From Ctena decussata (Eukaryota; Mollusca; Bivalvia; Lucinida; Lucinidae), in assembly GCA_963989385.1 (NCBI GenBank), contig OZ022506.1, forward strand, positions 62,259,434-62,323,433: a stretch of DNA of 64,000 nt. The letters run 5' to 3'. The position numbers and the translations under genes were made by a program. Every line of letters starts with the position of its first letter. Position 1 is the first letter of the stretch. The notes under the pieces were generated by a model. That model did not search any database. It worked only from the letters and a program-made list of their open reading frames with translations, and was not told the DNA's origin. Positions 34,401 through 45,192 of this stretch are shown piece by piece.

Positions 34401-37400
34401 GGGCAGCAGCTTCAAATACCTTGGAGCAGTTGTCTCAGATGATGGCTCAAAACAGGAGGTTCTCTCAAGGATAGCACAAGCCACTTCAGCTCTTGCCAAG
34501 CTGAAACCAATTTGGAGAGATAATAACATATCTCTTGGATCAAAGGTGACACTTATGCGCTCCCTTGTCATTTCCATATTTCTGTATGCCTGTGAATCAT
34601 GGACCTTGACAGCAGAGTTAGAGAAAAGAACGCAGGCCTTTGAGATGAGATGCTACCGAAGGTTACTGAACATTTCGTACAAGGACCACATAACCAATGA
34701 GGAGGTTCGCAGGAAGATCCAAGCAGTCATTGGAGAATATGATGAACTCCTGACGCTGGTCAAGAAACGGAAACTAAGGTGGTTTGGCCACGTCTCAAGG
34801 TCTTCTGGTTTAGAAAGACAATTCTTTAGGGCACAGTGAAAGGAAAAAGAAGAAGAGGTAGACAGAAGAAGAGGTGGGAAGACAATATCAAGGAGTGGAC
34901 TGGAATGGATTTTGCCAGCTCAACTAGGGCAGCTGAAGACAGGACAAGGTGGAAAGGGATTGTTTTGAAGTCAGCTGTGGTGCCCCAATGACCTAGTAAG
35001 GTTATGGGATAGAATAGAATAGAATTAAAAGCTCCTTACTGTAACATCATAACATGGCAATGCTATGACAGTTTTGATAGAAAATACTGCTAAAAATCCC
35101 AGAGAATGTCTTTTAGAAGCAAGGAACACACCAAGGAAACGAAATACCCGATTCAGTTCGATATAAGTCAGTTCATGTGCAGTTATGTTATATTGAAACA
35201 ATGTCCAGGTCCTCTAAGGTTTTTATTACCTTGTTACAACATTACACTACTGCTCACAAACATATTTAATTAAACCGAGTCTGCTATATGCGTTTCTTTG
35301 ATGTGTTCATTGCTTCCAGAGAATTTTTTTTCAGAATTATTTTAAATGGGATAAATCTGGCAAATTCGGACAGCGGGTTATTCGGAAAGAGGCATTGTTT
35401 CCTTTATATGTCAGTTGTTTAGAATTGTAACAAAATTAACTGGACAAACAGTTAAATTTCTGATGAGACGGCGCATGATGAGCCATCTTATCTGGATTTT
35501 TACTCTTTGCAAAGGTAAGTCCGAATTTACCCGCTGTCCGAAGTGACCCGACTCGACCTTAACAACAGTATGGTATGTGATCCGAAATAACAAGAGACAA
35601 TAACAGCTAATAGGTTGATGATCCAAAACCGTAAGACTAAAACACTAAAATGAAATTTGGTTATACAGCGCACTGCCATATTTTCTTGAAGATAAAATAT
35701 CGAGATGCAATACAAATGATTCCGCAATTTTCAATATCATGAATTTAAAGCAAGTTAGTTCCCAACGCATTAATTACTACATGTAATGCGTATTTAAGTC
35801 CCATTTTAATCATTATTTTTTAAAATGTTTCAAAAATGTTTTATTTGATTCAATATAAAGACAAAGACAATTTGAAAAGAAGTATAAACATTTGGGCCGC
35901 GACACGAGAAAACCAACAAAGTGCCATGTGCGCCCAGCTAAGTCAAATCAGCCTGGCATTTGCCCAGTGTTATCAGAGTTTTCCTAACCTTGCTAAAAAT
36001 GGCTGATTATAATTGAAAAATTTTCTATGGGAGCAAATTGTTTCCTTTGAGAGTAGATACTATTTGAGTGCGGGACATCTTAAGGCAAACTATTTCCGGA
36101 CTGATAAAAGTGTCCACCACTGTAATTAAATGACGAACATAAACATCCCCTTTATTTTCCAGGAAGCCAACTTGTATCACAGAAGGCCCCAACATGCGTA
36201 TTGATAAAGCCAGACGGTAAAACATTGGAAGCGTTTGGCTATGAAGCGGAAACTAAGTATGCAGATCTGACGGACAATAACAAGCACAAAGACTGGTATT
36301 ATTTCAAGCGATTCAAAATGCTGCTTCACGGGAGGATTGTAAGTGGCATTACTCATATGTTTGTTCATTATCGAAATGTCTATATTAAATCGATTATGTT
36401 CCGACGATGATTATCGGCATTTTTTGTCTTTACGTTACATATATTATAGATTCTGACAACTGAACAAAAGACGTACGAAAAAGATGTCAGATCATGAACG
36501 AAAGAAGCATTAAATCTACTAAAATCGATATTGGAACAAATCTGTATACTTGAATCAACACCCTCATGAGTCTTGCTATATACAGTGTAAGTTCCGGAAT
36601 CGTGGTGCGTAGATTTCATGCAGGCGCTTGCATAATGTGTTTGAATCCGAAAAGTGTCTACAGACGGGCTGAACAATTCACATTTTTCACAAAAAAGCAG
36701 TGGAAGATGTATAATGAATAAGGATATCAACCTAATATTGCCTATCATTGTTCCGAGTTGGGATACTATACTGAAGAACATGGGTTTGCAATTGTCATGA
36801 TCTTATACCCTAAAGAAGTACATAAATGTCAAACACCAATTCGAGATCAGGTTTACGTTTTTTTTTGTTTTTTTTTTGATTTTATACATAAATAATATGT
36901 TCTTTGAGGAATGGTCCTGAGGTAAAATTGTAACTGTTCAAGTATAATATATCTAAATTTAAGTGTGACACATTTATAGCAATTATGTTGTATCAATTTA
37001 ATCATTTTCATCATAATGACGTTGCTGTTATTCCGTGGATGTGGTCCTGAGGTACAATTGTAACTGTTCAAGGATGATATCACTACATTTAAGTGTGACA
37101 TATTTATAACAATTGTGTTGTATCAGTTGAATTATTTTTATCATATGACGTTGCTGTTATTCCATGGATAACGCCCTATCATAAAAATCGTATGACCAAA
37201 CGTGTAATAACACTTTGACGCGTACACGTAACGGCATTGACAACGTCCATGTCAACAATGCAGCCACTTTCCTTTTGAAATAATGTTCATTTTAAAGGCG
37301 ATAGAATTCCGTTTTAAAGGTCATATGATCAACAGAAACTTACATTCATGGTCATTTCAATAGATATTTATGAAACTCTCGGACGGCTCGTTTCATAAAT

Positions 37401-40400
37401 TTCATATGAAATGACCATTCGTGTAAGACTCTCTGTACGCATAAGTTGGCTGAACAGTCTACTCATATCACGTGACATGCCGGCTGTTCGGAAACCCTCT
37501 GTAACGGACATTGATAAACATATTGTGACCTATTATGAAGTACATATCGAAATATCAGCTCATTTTTTTTTCTTCATTTTTGCTTCAAACTCCATCAAAA
37601 ACATTAACAGCTTTCTCATTGATGATACTAATAAAATATTGTTTGACGGCAGCTTGAGTAAAAGTTTTTGTTTTAAATATGTTCTCATTTCTACAGTTTT
37701 CTTTGAATAGTTACATCCACTTATCAAATTCGACAGTGCTTGCTCTTAACAACATATGGTAAGATGACGAAAAGATGGTAGCCAAAGTGGCGAAAAAAAG
37801 GCAACTTAAAATTGATTTGACACATAAACTCGCGAGCATGCCATAATGTGTGTGTCAACTACTACTCTGTTCAGAAACATTCCTCCTAAAGCATGAACTT
37901 GTAAATATTCACTGACCGCAAATAATAATGAAAATACACCTATCTAATTACAAACATGTCCGACTTGTAGAACCTGGAGAGAAACATTAAGCTGAAAGAT
38001 GAATGCGACAAAGAGCTGTCAGCAAAAACAGTTTTCAAACTTGTTATAGAAGATTTAAGAAAGGACATGGTAAAGATGTCTAGCTCCAGAATATTCGGAG
38101 AGGGGATAAGTCCGAACGAGATACACTGGGTATTGACTGTGCCAGCTATATGGAATGATTCAGCAAAACAGTTTATGAGGGAATGTGCTAACGAGGTATG
38201 TATGATAATAATACTTCATATGATTTAAGGAATGAATTTCATTTTTCTGATGTTTATCGAAGCATAAACTACAATGGGTCGCGTGCAAAGTAAGTGAACC
38301 CCAAAGGGGTCATATAAACTTTGCTAGCCACTCAATGTAGTTTATGCTTCGATAAACACCAGAAAAGGTAAGTTCATTGCTTTATATTTATATTCTTTTT
38401 CTATCTATAATTTGACAACTAATTAACGCTTAACTTAGGGGCTACAGTTTAAGCAGAAAAAATATTTATACGAAATTTTTCTACTAAAAGCGGAAAAGCG
38501 TCAACGACCTAACAACGACGTCAAAACGTCGCATACATCCTATCAAATTGGAGAACCATGGCTTATTTTGACGTCACTTAACGTCATATTACCTCGCGTG
38601 CGTGAACCGATGTAGTTATTGAATTATAAACTATATAAGTTACGTTCTAATGGTGATCATAGGGTTTTTCCAATACATGCACTGAGATTGTCACTATTAC
38701 GAATTAAACGGGCTACCACTGATTACTTTTATAAACTTATTATTAAATACTGTAAAGAGTTGGCAAAGTCCAGAATAGATAGGTTTTTGATATTGCCTCT
38801 TAATTGAAAAAGTGGATCTTTTAACATTGTTGGTTTTGTCGTGTCGCGGCTCAAATGTGATGATACTGATTCTAACTAGTACATAGGTGTATATAAAGGA
38901 ATCAAGAATTCATTTAACCAATTTGAACAGAACTTTGCGCTGTTATATGAGTTACTGAGCATACACTACCGAAATAATGGACATTAAACATTTAACATTA
39001 ACAGTTTCACCTGAAAGTAAAATATACTTGTCATAGTGGTGTGATAAACTAACGGAGGCTCTGTTCATGTCAAATCTAATGTCTCGGCAATAATATATAC
39101 TGAACTTCAAAAGAAACGCATACAATGTATACACCCAATTTATTGGAAGGTGTAGGCATATGCTGTTATTTAGACATGTTAAAGACAGGACTTCTCTGCC
39201 GGGGGGTCTGGTTCCCAGCATATAGAATATGATACCTGTACAGGTAAAGGTGTGAAAATTGATTCAACCAATCAGCAAACCAGAATTACCTAATATGATA
39301 ATCTTATTGGCTGACTGGAGGTGTTGACACTTTGAGCTCAAGAGACAAAATGACACTTTTGTAGTTAATCTTCCTTTTATAGTCCCATCCCTGTCTTTAA
39401 GTTACATTGTTTATGATATGCCGACAGAATGAGCACCTTAATGCATCGACCTTCCATAAACTTAAGAGATCAGAACGCTTGCTTTTGTGATGGGGGTTAA
39501 AATTACTTTGCATACTTTCAGAAGCTGGATCTTAATTCCATATAATGCTCAGCCAATTATTTTCTAATATAATTTTACTTTTAGGTGGAAGTGTTAATGT
39601 TTAATGTCCATTATTTCGGTAGTGTATGCTCAGTAACTCATATAACAGCGCAAAGTTCTCTTCAAATTGGCTAAAGAATTCTTTCTTGATTCATTTATAT
39701 ACACCTATGTACTAGTTAGAATCAGTATCATCACATTTGAGCCGCGACACGACAAAACCAACAATGTGGTTGTTCGCCCAGCGCAGACTCAAATCAGCCT
39801 GGGCATCCGACCAGTCCGATCAGACTCGTCGCTAAGCACTGTAAGGGTAGCTAAGGGTCTAAGCTACCTTCATGCGGACAGCGAAGACTCTGATCGGACT
39901 GGGCGGATGCCCCGGCTGATCTGAGGCTGCGCTGGCCGCACAATCACTTTGTTGGTTTTGTCGTGTCGCGGTCATTTATCAAAATAAAGGATTTGGTCCA
40001 ATGTTTATAACGTACTCAGTAACTATTGCATCGGGTCTATTCACACTACTGTAAAACACTTATATTTGGCGGTCACTTTATTTTGGCGATATTGGCCGAA
40101 AAGAAGAAAATCGCCAAATTAAAATGTCGCCAATTAAGCTGCTGATCAAGGGGAAATGCTATCATTGAGATATGTATTCCTTCCATTATAGTATCAAAGT
40201 AGAACGAAGTCCAAGTAAAATACCCAGGCGAAACAGAGTGTAGCGACGTTTATGGCATGCTACTTAGTACCCAAGCCAATTTAATTACATCAGAAGCAAC
40301 CCAATAACCTGTATTATGTAAACAGTTTTGTTTATAATGATATAACTGAAATGCAATCACTGCAATCAGCCGCATAATTAAAGAATGCCAATTAGAACTA

Positions 40401-43329
40401 GGACTAAAATGAGCTATAAGACTATGGCACCTCTCTCCGTTTATTTGTTTTTCTTTTGCTTTCACTTTTTTTTTTTTTTGTAAACCGTCCAACCGCCAAA
40501 ATAAAAATCCGCCAAAAGGTCCGTTTATAAAAACCGCCAAATTTTGCTGCCGCCAAATATAAGTGTTTTACAGTATTAAAGGAATTATTACTCCGATACA
40601 ACTTAAATAGGTCGAGAAAAACATATTTTAATATCAGAATACTTTTCCTTGGACGTGTTTACATATACCTTGATATAGACTAGAATGCATCATTATTATC
40701 TCAAATAAAATAATTTGTATGTCAGGTATTTGTATTTGTCTGGGATTAAGGTTTTCCATGATTATGAATTGTACAAACCACCAAAAGAGAACTACATGAA
40801 GTTTGAAAAGCAGTCATAGGTATTATACGACAATTATTTGTTTAAGGACGTGCTCTTGTTGAATAAATATCTGATTGTCAATATAGTACCTTTTTGTGTC
40901 TAGACACGTTCTTAAAGGGTCGTGTTTAAGTTTGTAAACTCCAGACAGAAATATAATGAGCCGCGAAATGACAAAACCACCAATGTGGTTGTGCGTTACA
41001 CGCAGACTCAGATCAGCCTGGGCATCCGCCCAGTCTGATCAGTCTTCGCTGTCCGCATGGAGGTAACTTAGACCCTTAGCTACCCTTTAAGCGCTAAGCC
41101 AAGATTCAGATCGGACTTAGCGGATGACCAGGCTGATCTGAGTCTGCGCTGGGCGCACAACCACATTGTTGGTTTTCTCGTGTCGCGGCTCAATTATAGC
41201 AACTTGCTGCATGATTTATATAAAGGATAACTAGAACCGTCTGTGAATTGACAGACAACCTTGTCATAAGAACATTTGATATTTATCTATCTATTTTTGC
41301 CGTCAGTCACCTAATAAAGTCCACGATTTTTTAATAATATCAGGCTGGAATCGATAACGACAATTTGACAATTGCCCTTGAGCCCGAAGCAGCCTCTCTG
41401 TTCTGTCGTCATCTACCAGTGGAGAAAAAGGGCGGTGCTGAAAGCTTGTCTTTAGCACAGTTTGTAGCTGGAACAAAATACCTTGTGTTGGATGCTGGAG
41501 GTAAGGTTACAAGGGCTAATATAAAGGTATGCAAATCGGAAAATACTGCAAAACTCCTAAAAACATCGTCAATTCCCATTGCAAAGTTCGTTTGACACCG
41601 GCTGGCCGGCGGTAAACGAGTCTGGCAACGGCGGAATACTATTTTAAGCAATGGATGACGATATTTGACGATATTAACCAATTGCCAATATAAGTTTTCC
41701 GTTATGGGACTGAGATTGATATCCGAAGAGTGTATTCCTCCGATGCTGCCAAGAGATTTTTTCACAAAACTGTTTACAAACAGGACTATCTCTGCTCCAT
41801 CTAAAGGGATAAGCTTAATTGTTTTCACTATCTGTCATGTACCTCTGTTGGAATATTTGTTGCGCGTGTGACATTGTTGCTGGCTAGAGTACTTTACAGA
41901 GTTTATATTATGACATTTGAGTTGTTCCAAACATCATTTTCAGATGCGTGTATATATTATCTAGCTTAAAAATGAATCGAATGAAATACTTTATCAGTTT
42001 CTGCAAACACGTGTTTTTGTATGTAACTAATTTATGATAATTGTTGTTCGCGGTATATTATACTAGTAAGCCTTAATATATTCAAAATTCAGGGCAATCA
42101 AAGGCGGTGATTATGACCGTCTTTGTTAAACTTAATTTTGTACTATTAGGTACTTAATCGTTTGCTTGTGCACTGCCTAGTTATGTTATTGCGAGTACAT
42201 TTGACAGGATTTGAACACAGCCTCCTTTAGTTCATTAAACCACTGCCATAAGTATATATTACTTTTAGGTGGAACTGTTGATATTACGGTCCATGAAGTT
42301 CTTCCCGGTGGTAAATTGAAAGAAATACAGAAAGCCAGTGGAGGTGCGTGGGGCGGTACCAAAGTGGATGAGGCATACAAACAATTTCTCATCAAACTGT
42401 TTGGTGCTCCAACCATCAGGAAATTTCAAGATAGGCATATGGAAGATTACCTTGACATTTTCAGAGATTTTGAAATCAAGAAGAGAGACATCACACCGTC
42501 CAAAGAAGGCAAAATTACATTCAGGATCCCTGTAAGTCTAACAGACCTATTCACAGATAGTACTGGCGAACACATTAAAGATGTGATTCCTCAAACCGCT
42601 TTTCGTGATAAGATAACCCATTCCGGCGACAAGTTAAGAATCGATGCGTCTGTTGTCAAAGAATTTTTCACAGAGGCTGTAGAAAGTATACTTGATCACG
42701 TTGAACGATTGCTAAATGATCCTAAACTAAAAGGATGCTCCGCGATTCTGATGGTTGGCGGTTTCTCCGATTCGCCAATGCTACGAAAACAGTTAGAGAA
42801 TGAACATAAGAAAATGAGAATAATAGTTCCGGAAGAAGCTGTACTTGCTGTCCTGAAAGGTGCCGTGATTTATGGACATAATCCTAGTAATATTGCATCA
42901 AGGGTATGTAAGTTCACTTATGGACTCAAAACCACAAAAGAATTTGATCCTAGCAAACATCCCGAAAAGAAAAAGACAGTAATAGCCGGTGTACCGCTCT
43001 GTGATGATTTGTTCCATACGCATGTTAAAGTTGGACAGACTGTCAATGTTGGTGAAGCTCAGCAGAAACAATGCTATCATCCTACAAGTCCAGATCAAAC
43101 ACAGCTAGCATTTGAAGTGTTTGCATCAAGTAATGCTAACCCAAATTACGTGGATGAAGAGGGATGTTTTAAACTTGGAAAATTTACAATTGACATCCCT
43201 GATACTACTGGTGGGTTAGACAGGGAAATTGATGCCCGCATGATTTTTGGTGGCACAGAGATAGAAGTTGAAACAATAATTAAAACCACCGGTAAAGTGT
43301 CCAAGGGCAAGGCGGATTTCCTTGGTTAA
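31483..43329 (+). CDS. HSPA12A/B-like HSP70-family ATPase gene (spliced, six exons proposed)
   Basis: The joined coding exons 31483-31497 (tentative), 32723-32840, 36163-36338, 37971-38195, 41344-41500 and 42269-43329 give 1752 coding bases, about 583 residues (vertebrate HSPA12A has 675). Seen: the nucleotide-binding phosphate-1 motif IDFGTTYSGWAFSF, FKMLLHGRI, WVLTVPAIWNDSAKQF, the phosphate-2 motif LVLDAGGGTVDITVHEV, the adenosine-side motif ILMVGGFSDSPMLRKQL and a C-terminal FGGTEIEVE segment. This order is diagnostic of the HSPA12 branch, which has an HSP70-like ATPase fold but lacks the canonical peptide-binding domain. It is presumably cytosolic: no signal peptide is seen and the C-terminus is not KDEL. 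All introns are GT-AG and phases agree. HSPA12-type genes are expanded in bivalves and often stress- or immunity-linked, but nothing in this sequence shows regulation. Exons 2-6 are firm. Only the start exon is uncertain. Confidence 0.9.
31864..32102. mobile_element. MITE-B copy 6 (in first intron)
   Basis: Ends TGCCGTGACACGACAAAACC and GGTTTTCTCGTGTCGCGGTCA with foldback arms. It accounts for the tail of the plus-strand ORF that crosses 31.9 kb, so that ORF is not supported as a gene. Confidence 0.8.
32181..32330. mobile_element. 150-bp foldback MITE (in first intron)
   Basis: Arms ATAAAAATTTGATTTTTCAG...GTGATGAAGCCAG (32181-32223) and the inverse (32285-32330) match with few differences. 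The centre AAGCGCGAAGCGCTT is itself palindromic. Confidence 0.75.
32723..32840 (+). CDS. HSPA12-like gene, exon with phosphate-1 motif
   Basis: Acceptor TTTTTTTCTTCAG, donor ATAG before GTATTG. It encodes THKFLVAAIDFGTTYSGWAF and on to SARQWI, leaving one base for the next codon. DFGTTYSG is the ATP-phosphate-binding loop of actin/HSP70-fold ATPases, and the following WAFSF is typical of HSPA12. Confidence 0.93.
32880..33140 (+). mobile_element. tRNA-headed SINE (intron 2 of HSPA12-like gene)
   Basis: Head AGCGCCGCGGTCGAGTGGTA (A-box, Ser/Leu-like) and ACAGGTTAAATTCGAG (B-box, diverged), followed by a body GTAAATGGGTAAC, GGCAGCGAAAGG, GATGTGCCCAAGATACA. The body is shared with 27905-28083. 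Confidence 0.7.
33901..35027 (+). pseudogene. 5'-truncated non-LTR retrotransposon, reverse transcriptase C-terminal half
   Basis: The frame is open from 33901 (a stop, TAA, sits at 33898-33900) to 34839. It encodes the RT core: VFIDFKKAFDRVWHA (catalytic Asp motif), GVRKGCLLSPTLFNIFLERI and FADDIDALVEEEQELEALVE, where FADD is the YADD-box variant, then the thumb and a KRKLRWFGHVSRSS region. After the stop at 34839 another frame keeps family sequence (KGKRRRGRQKKRWED, NIKEWTGMDFA) to about 34990, so a frameshift has broken the C-terminus. The 3' end is a GATAGAATAGAATAGAA tail. The endonuclease and N-terminal RT are missing. It lies in the HSPA12-like intron in sense orientation. Probably an RTE-like element, but the clade is not certain by eye. 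Confidence 0.85.
35361..35545. repeat. Inverted repeat
   Basis: AAATTCGGACAGCGGGTTA (35361) faces TTACCCGCTGTCCGAA (35529), with about 130 bases between. Possible small MITE in intron 2. Confidence 0.6.
35894..36000. mobile_element. MITE-B fragment, copy 7
   Basis: Only the left arm remains, from GGCCGCGACACGAGAAAACC to about CAGAGTTTTCC. It lies 160 bases upstream of the exon at 36163. Confidence 0.7.
36163..36338 (+). CDS. HSPA12-like gene, exon 3
   Basis: Acceptor TTTATTTTCCAG, donor ATT before GTAAGT. It encodes GSQLVSQKAPTCVLIKPDGK, then FGYEAETKYADL and WYYFKRFKMLLHGRI. KPDGK...FGYEAE and FK(M)xL are conserved in HSPA12 relatives. It ends in phase 0. Confidence 0.93.
36909..37170 (+). 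repeat. About 132-bp direct tandem duplication (intron 3)
   Basis: Two units: GGTCCTGAGGTA(A/C)AATTGTAACTGTTCAAG ... GACGTTGCTGTTATTCC(G/A)TGGAT, repeated once with scattered substitutions. Non-coding. Confidence 0.8.
37971..38195 (+). CDS. HSPA12-like gene, exon 4
   Basis: Acceptor CCGACTTGTAG (weak pyrimidine tract), donor GAG before GTATGT. It encodes 75 codons from NLERNIKLKDECDKELSAKT to KQFMRECANE. WVLTVPAIWNDSAKQFMRE is the HSPA12 hallmark of the ATPase-domain lobe. Phase 0 at both ends. Confidence 0.94.
38242..38366. mobile_element. 125-bp foldback MITE (intron 4)
   Basis: The left arm TGTTTATCGAAGCATAAACT (38251-38270) and the right arm AGTTTATGCTTCGATAAACA (38339-38358) are exact inverses within longer near-perfect arms (38242-38276, 38333-38366). 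A small CCCCAAAGGGG palindrome is inside. It starts about 45 bases after the exon donor at 38196. Confidence 0.8.
38824..39766. repeat. Large inverted duplication, arms about 170 bp (intron 4)
   Basis: 38824-38996 is the reverse complement of 39594-39766 with few differences. The arms include a MITE-B end (TTGTTGGTTTTGTCGTGTCG), GATGATACTGATTCTAACTA and CATACACTACCGAAATAATG. About 600 bases of unrelated sequence lie between. Confidence 0.85.
39738..39973. mobile_element. MITE-B copy 9
   Basis: Ends TGAGCCGCGACACGACAAAA and TTTTGTCGTGTCGCGGTCA. Well-preserved arms CAGCCTGGGCATCCG / CGGATGCCCCGGCTG. ATTT flanks both sides, a possible 4-base target duplication. Its left end is part of the inverted duplication at 38824-39766. 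Confidence 0.85.
40047..40575. mobile_element. TA-flanked TIR element, 525 bp (intron 4)
   Basis: Terminal inverted repeats start CTGTAAAACACTTATATTTG at 40049 and end with the exact inverse at 40573. The match extends 24 bases to GGCGG, and TA lies on both sides (40047-40048, 40574-40575), the target duplication of Tc1/mariner-type elements. The subterminal regions are rich in GCCAAA/TTTGGC. No transposase ORF, so non-autonomous. Confidence 0.8.
40957..41192. mobile_element. MITE-B copy 10
   Basis: Ends TGAGCCGCGAAATGAC and CTCGTGTCGCGGCTCA. It is near full-length, with the family centre TAGACCCTTAGCTACCCTTT. It lies about 150 bases upstream of the exon at 41344. Confidence 0.85.
41344..41500 (+). 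CDS. HSPA12-like gene, exon 5
   Basis: Acceptor TTTAATAATATCAG, donor GGAG before GTAAGG. It encodes AGIDNDNLTIALEPEAASLF, CRHLPVEKKGG and KYLVLDAG. LEPEAAS is the conserved helix preceding the phosphate-2 loop. The Gly codon of DAGG is split across the intron. Confidence 0.94.
42269..43329 (+). CDS. HSPA12-like gene, terminal exon
   Basis: Acceptor TATATTACTTTTAG. The reading frame is open to TAA at 43327-43329. It begins GGTVDITVHEVLPGGKLKEI, continues with GGAWGGTKVDEAYKQFL, AILMVGGFSDSPMLRKQL, VPEEAVLAVLKGAVIYGHNP and IASRVCKFTYG, and finishes with the C-terminal domain (MIFGGTEIEVETIIKTTGKV). At 1061 bases it holds more than half of the protein. No canonical AATAAA was seen directly after the stop. 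Confidence 0.95.
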
Positions 43330-43489
43330 AGACATTTATCACGAATGCTATTTACAGAACGAATTCGGTGCAGCCAATACTGCAGACGGATTTAATATAA
43401 ACAGATTCAATTTAATGAAATTTAACAGAAGTGTAAAATCCGAATAACTAATGTTTGCTGGCATTAGTTGAATGTTTCATTTAGGGATA

Positions 43490-43930
43490 ATACATGATTA
43501 GCATGATTTATGTAGAAATGGAAACCGTGGGAGGAGTTGATTACATAAACTCCATATCTTACAATGCAACATTTGCCTAAACTGACTAGGTTCAAAATAC
43601 CTGAATTTTGTCAAAGTTTATTCTAGCTTCAACAAAGACCAACATGCACCTTTTCAGTATGAAAGGTTTGAAAAAGATCCATTTAAAACTGAGGAAGGAG
43701 CTGATTATACAAACTCCATACCAAGCAATGCAAACATTTGCCTAAAGCGACTAAGGTCAAAAGGCGATATTTCTGTCAGAATTTTGTTCTAGCTCCATCT
43801 ACCATAATCATGCGAATCATGTACTATTCTATTCTACAATGAAACATTTAACTTATCAAAAGTCCACATGCACATCTACCCTCAGTCCACAACTTGTATG
43901 CAAAGTTTGAAAAAGATTCATAAACAAGTA
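43490..43930 (+). repeat. Dispersed repeat (left part, interrupted)
   Basis: Two to three diverged units with GGAGTTGATTACATAAACTC, GCCTAAACTGACTAGG and GTTTGAAAAAGATCCA, the family of 3240-3560. It breaks at GTTTGAAAAAGATTCATAAAC and resumes after the satellite and LTR element at 57312 with GGGGAGGAGTTGATTATAC. Confidence 0.65.
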
Positions 43931-45192
43931 GCCCAAAGGGCAACAATTGCTCACCTGAGAGACATTGTAAACCTATAGGGATATTTAAGATGCTCAAGGG
44001 CAGCTAACTCCACAGTCAGTGGTCCAATCAGGCTGAAAATTAAACTCATCCAAAACATTATGTATGCCCTCATTTAATATATGCAAGTTTTAAAAGTATC
44101 CGATCAAGAGCACAATAGACAGAGCTGTCAAGGGCAGCTTAATTCGCAGTGGTTGGCCTGATCTGGCCAAAATTTGAACTTGTTTAAGATATTATGCATT
44201 TCCTCATTACCTGCAAGTTTGAAAAGGATCGGATCAGTAGAAACCAAGAAAAAGTGGCGACATTGATTTTTTGGATGCTCAGGGCAGGTACTCCATTGTC
44301 AGTGGTGGGATCTAGCGGAAATGCTAACTAATCCAAGCTTTTATGCATATCCTCATTACCTGCAAGTATGAAGAGGATCCGATGAAAAATGAAAATGTGA
44401 TGACATTGTTTTCTCCATTATAAGACTAAGGGATTTTCTTCAAACGCTCAAGGGCAGCTAACTCCGTAGTCTATGCTCGAATCCGGCCAAATTTCGAACT
44501 CATCAAAGCTCTTATGTATGTCATCATTACCTGCAAGTATGATAAGGATCTAATCAAAAACCTTGATTGCAGCACCCTAAAAGTCAAACTTGCTCAAGAT
44601 ATTGTCATGCCCTACATTTGTGTGAATTTATTTTAAAATCTGTTGAGAAATGTAGGTGCTAGAGCGATGACAAAGTTTTTCTAAAAATAGCCACAGTGAC
44701 CTTGACCTTAGGCACAGCATCCTGAAAGTCAAACTTGCTTGAGATATTGTCATACCCTACATTTGTGTGAAGTTATTTCAAAATCCATGGAGAAATGAAG
44801 TTTTTCTAAAAATAGCCACAGTGACCTTGACCTTGGGCACAGCACTCTGAAAGTCGAACTTGTTTGAGATATTGTCATGCCCTACATTTGTGTGAATTTA
44901 TTTTAAAATCCGTTGAGAAATGTAGGTGCTAGAGCGCTGACAAAGTTTTTCTAAAAATAGCCACAGTGACCTTGACCTTGGGCACAGCACCCTGGAAGTC
45001 AAACTTGTTTGAGATATTGTCATGCCCTACATTTGTGTGAAGTTGATTTAAAATCCGTTGAGAAATGTAGGCGCTAGAGCGATGACCAAGGTTTTTCTAA
45101 AAATAGCCACAGTGACCTTGACCTTGGGTGCAGCACCCTGAAAGTCAAACTTGCTCGAGATATTGTCATGCCCTACATTTGTGTGAAATTAT
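43931..45192 (+). repeat. Satellite-like tandem block, left of the LTR element
   Basis: Begins AAGTAGCCCAAAGGGCAACA ... GCTCACCTGAG. The first part has units with TCAAGGGCAGCTAACTCC and TTACCTGCAAGTATGA. From about 44570 it is a tandem of roughly 145-base units: GTGACCTTGACCTTGGGCAC, CTGAAAGTCAAACTTG, GAGATATTGTCATGCCCTAC and AATCCGTTGAGAAATGTAGG. The block is cut by the LTR element after TTAT at 45189-45192. Confidence 0.8.
45189..45192. repeat. Target-site duplication TTAT (left)
   Basis: TTAT directly before the 5' LTR matches TTAT at 56328-56331 directly after the 3' LTR. Removing one TTAT and the element restores the satellite unit order seen in neighbouring copies (GTGTGAA(G/A)TTATTTTAA). 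Confidence 0.9.

Noticed and set aside
33831..34577. 248-residue minus-strand ORF
   Set aside because: It is the antisense shadow of the reverse transcriptase frame, which carries the real motifs.
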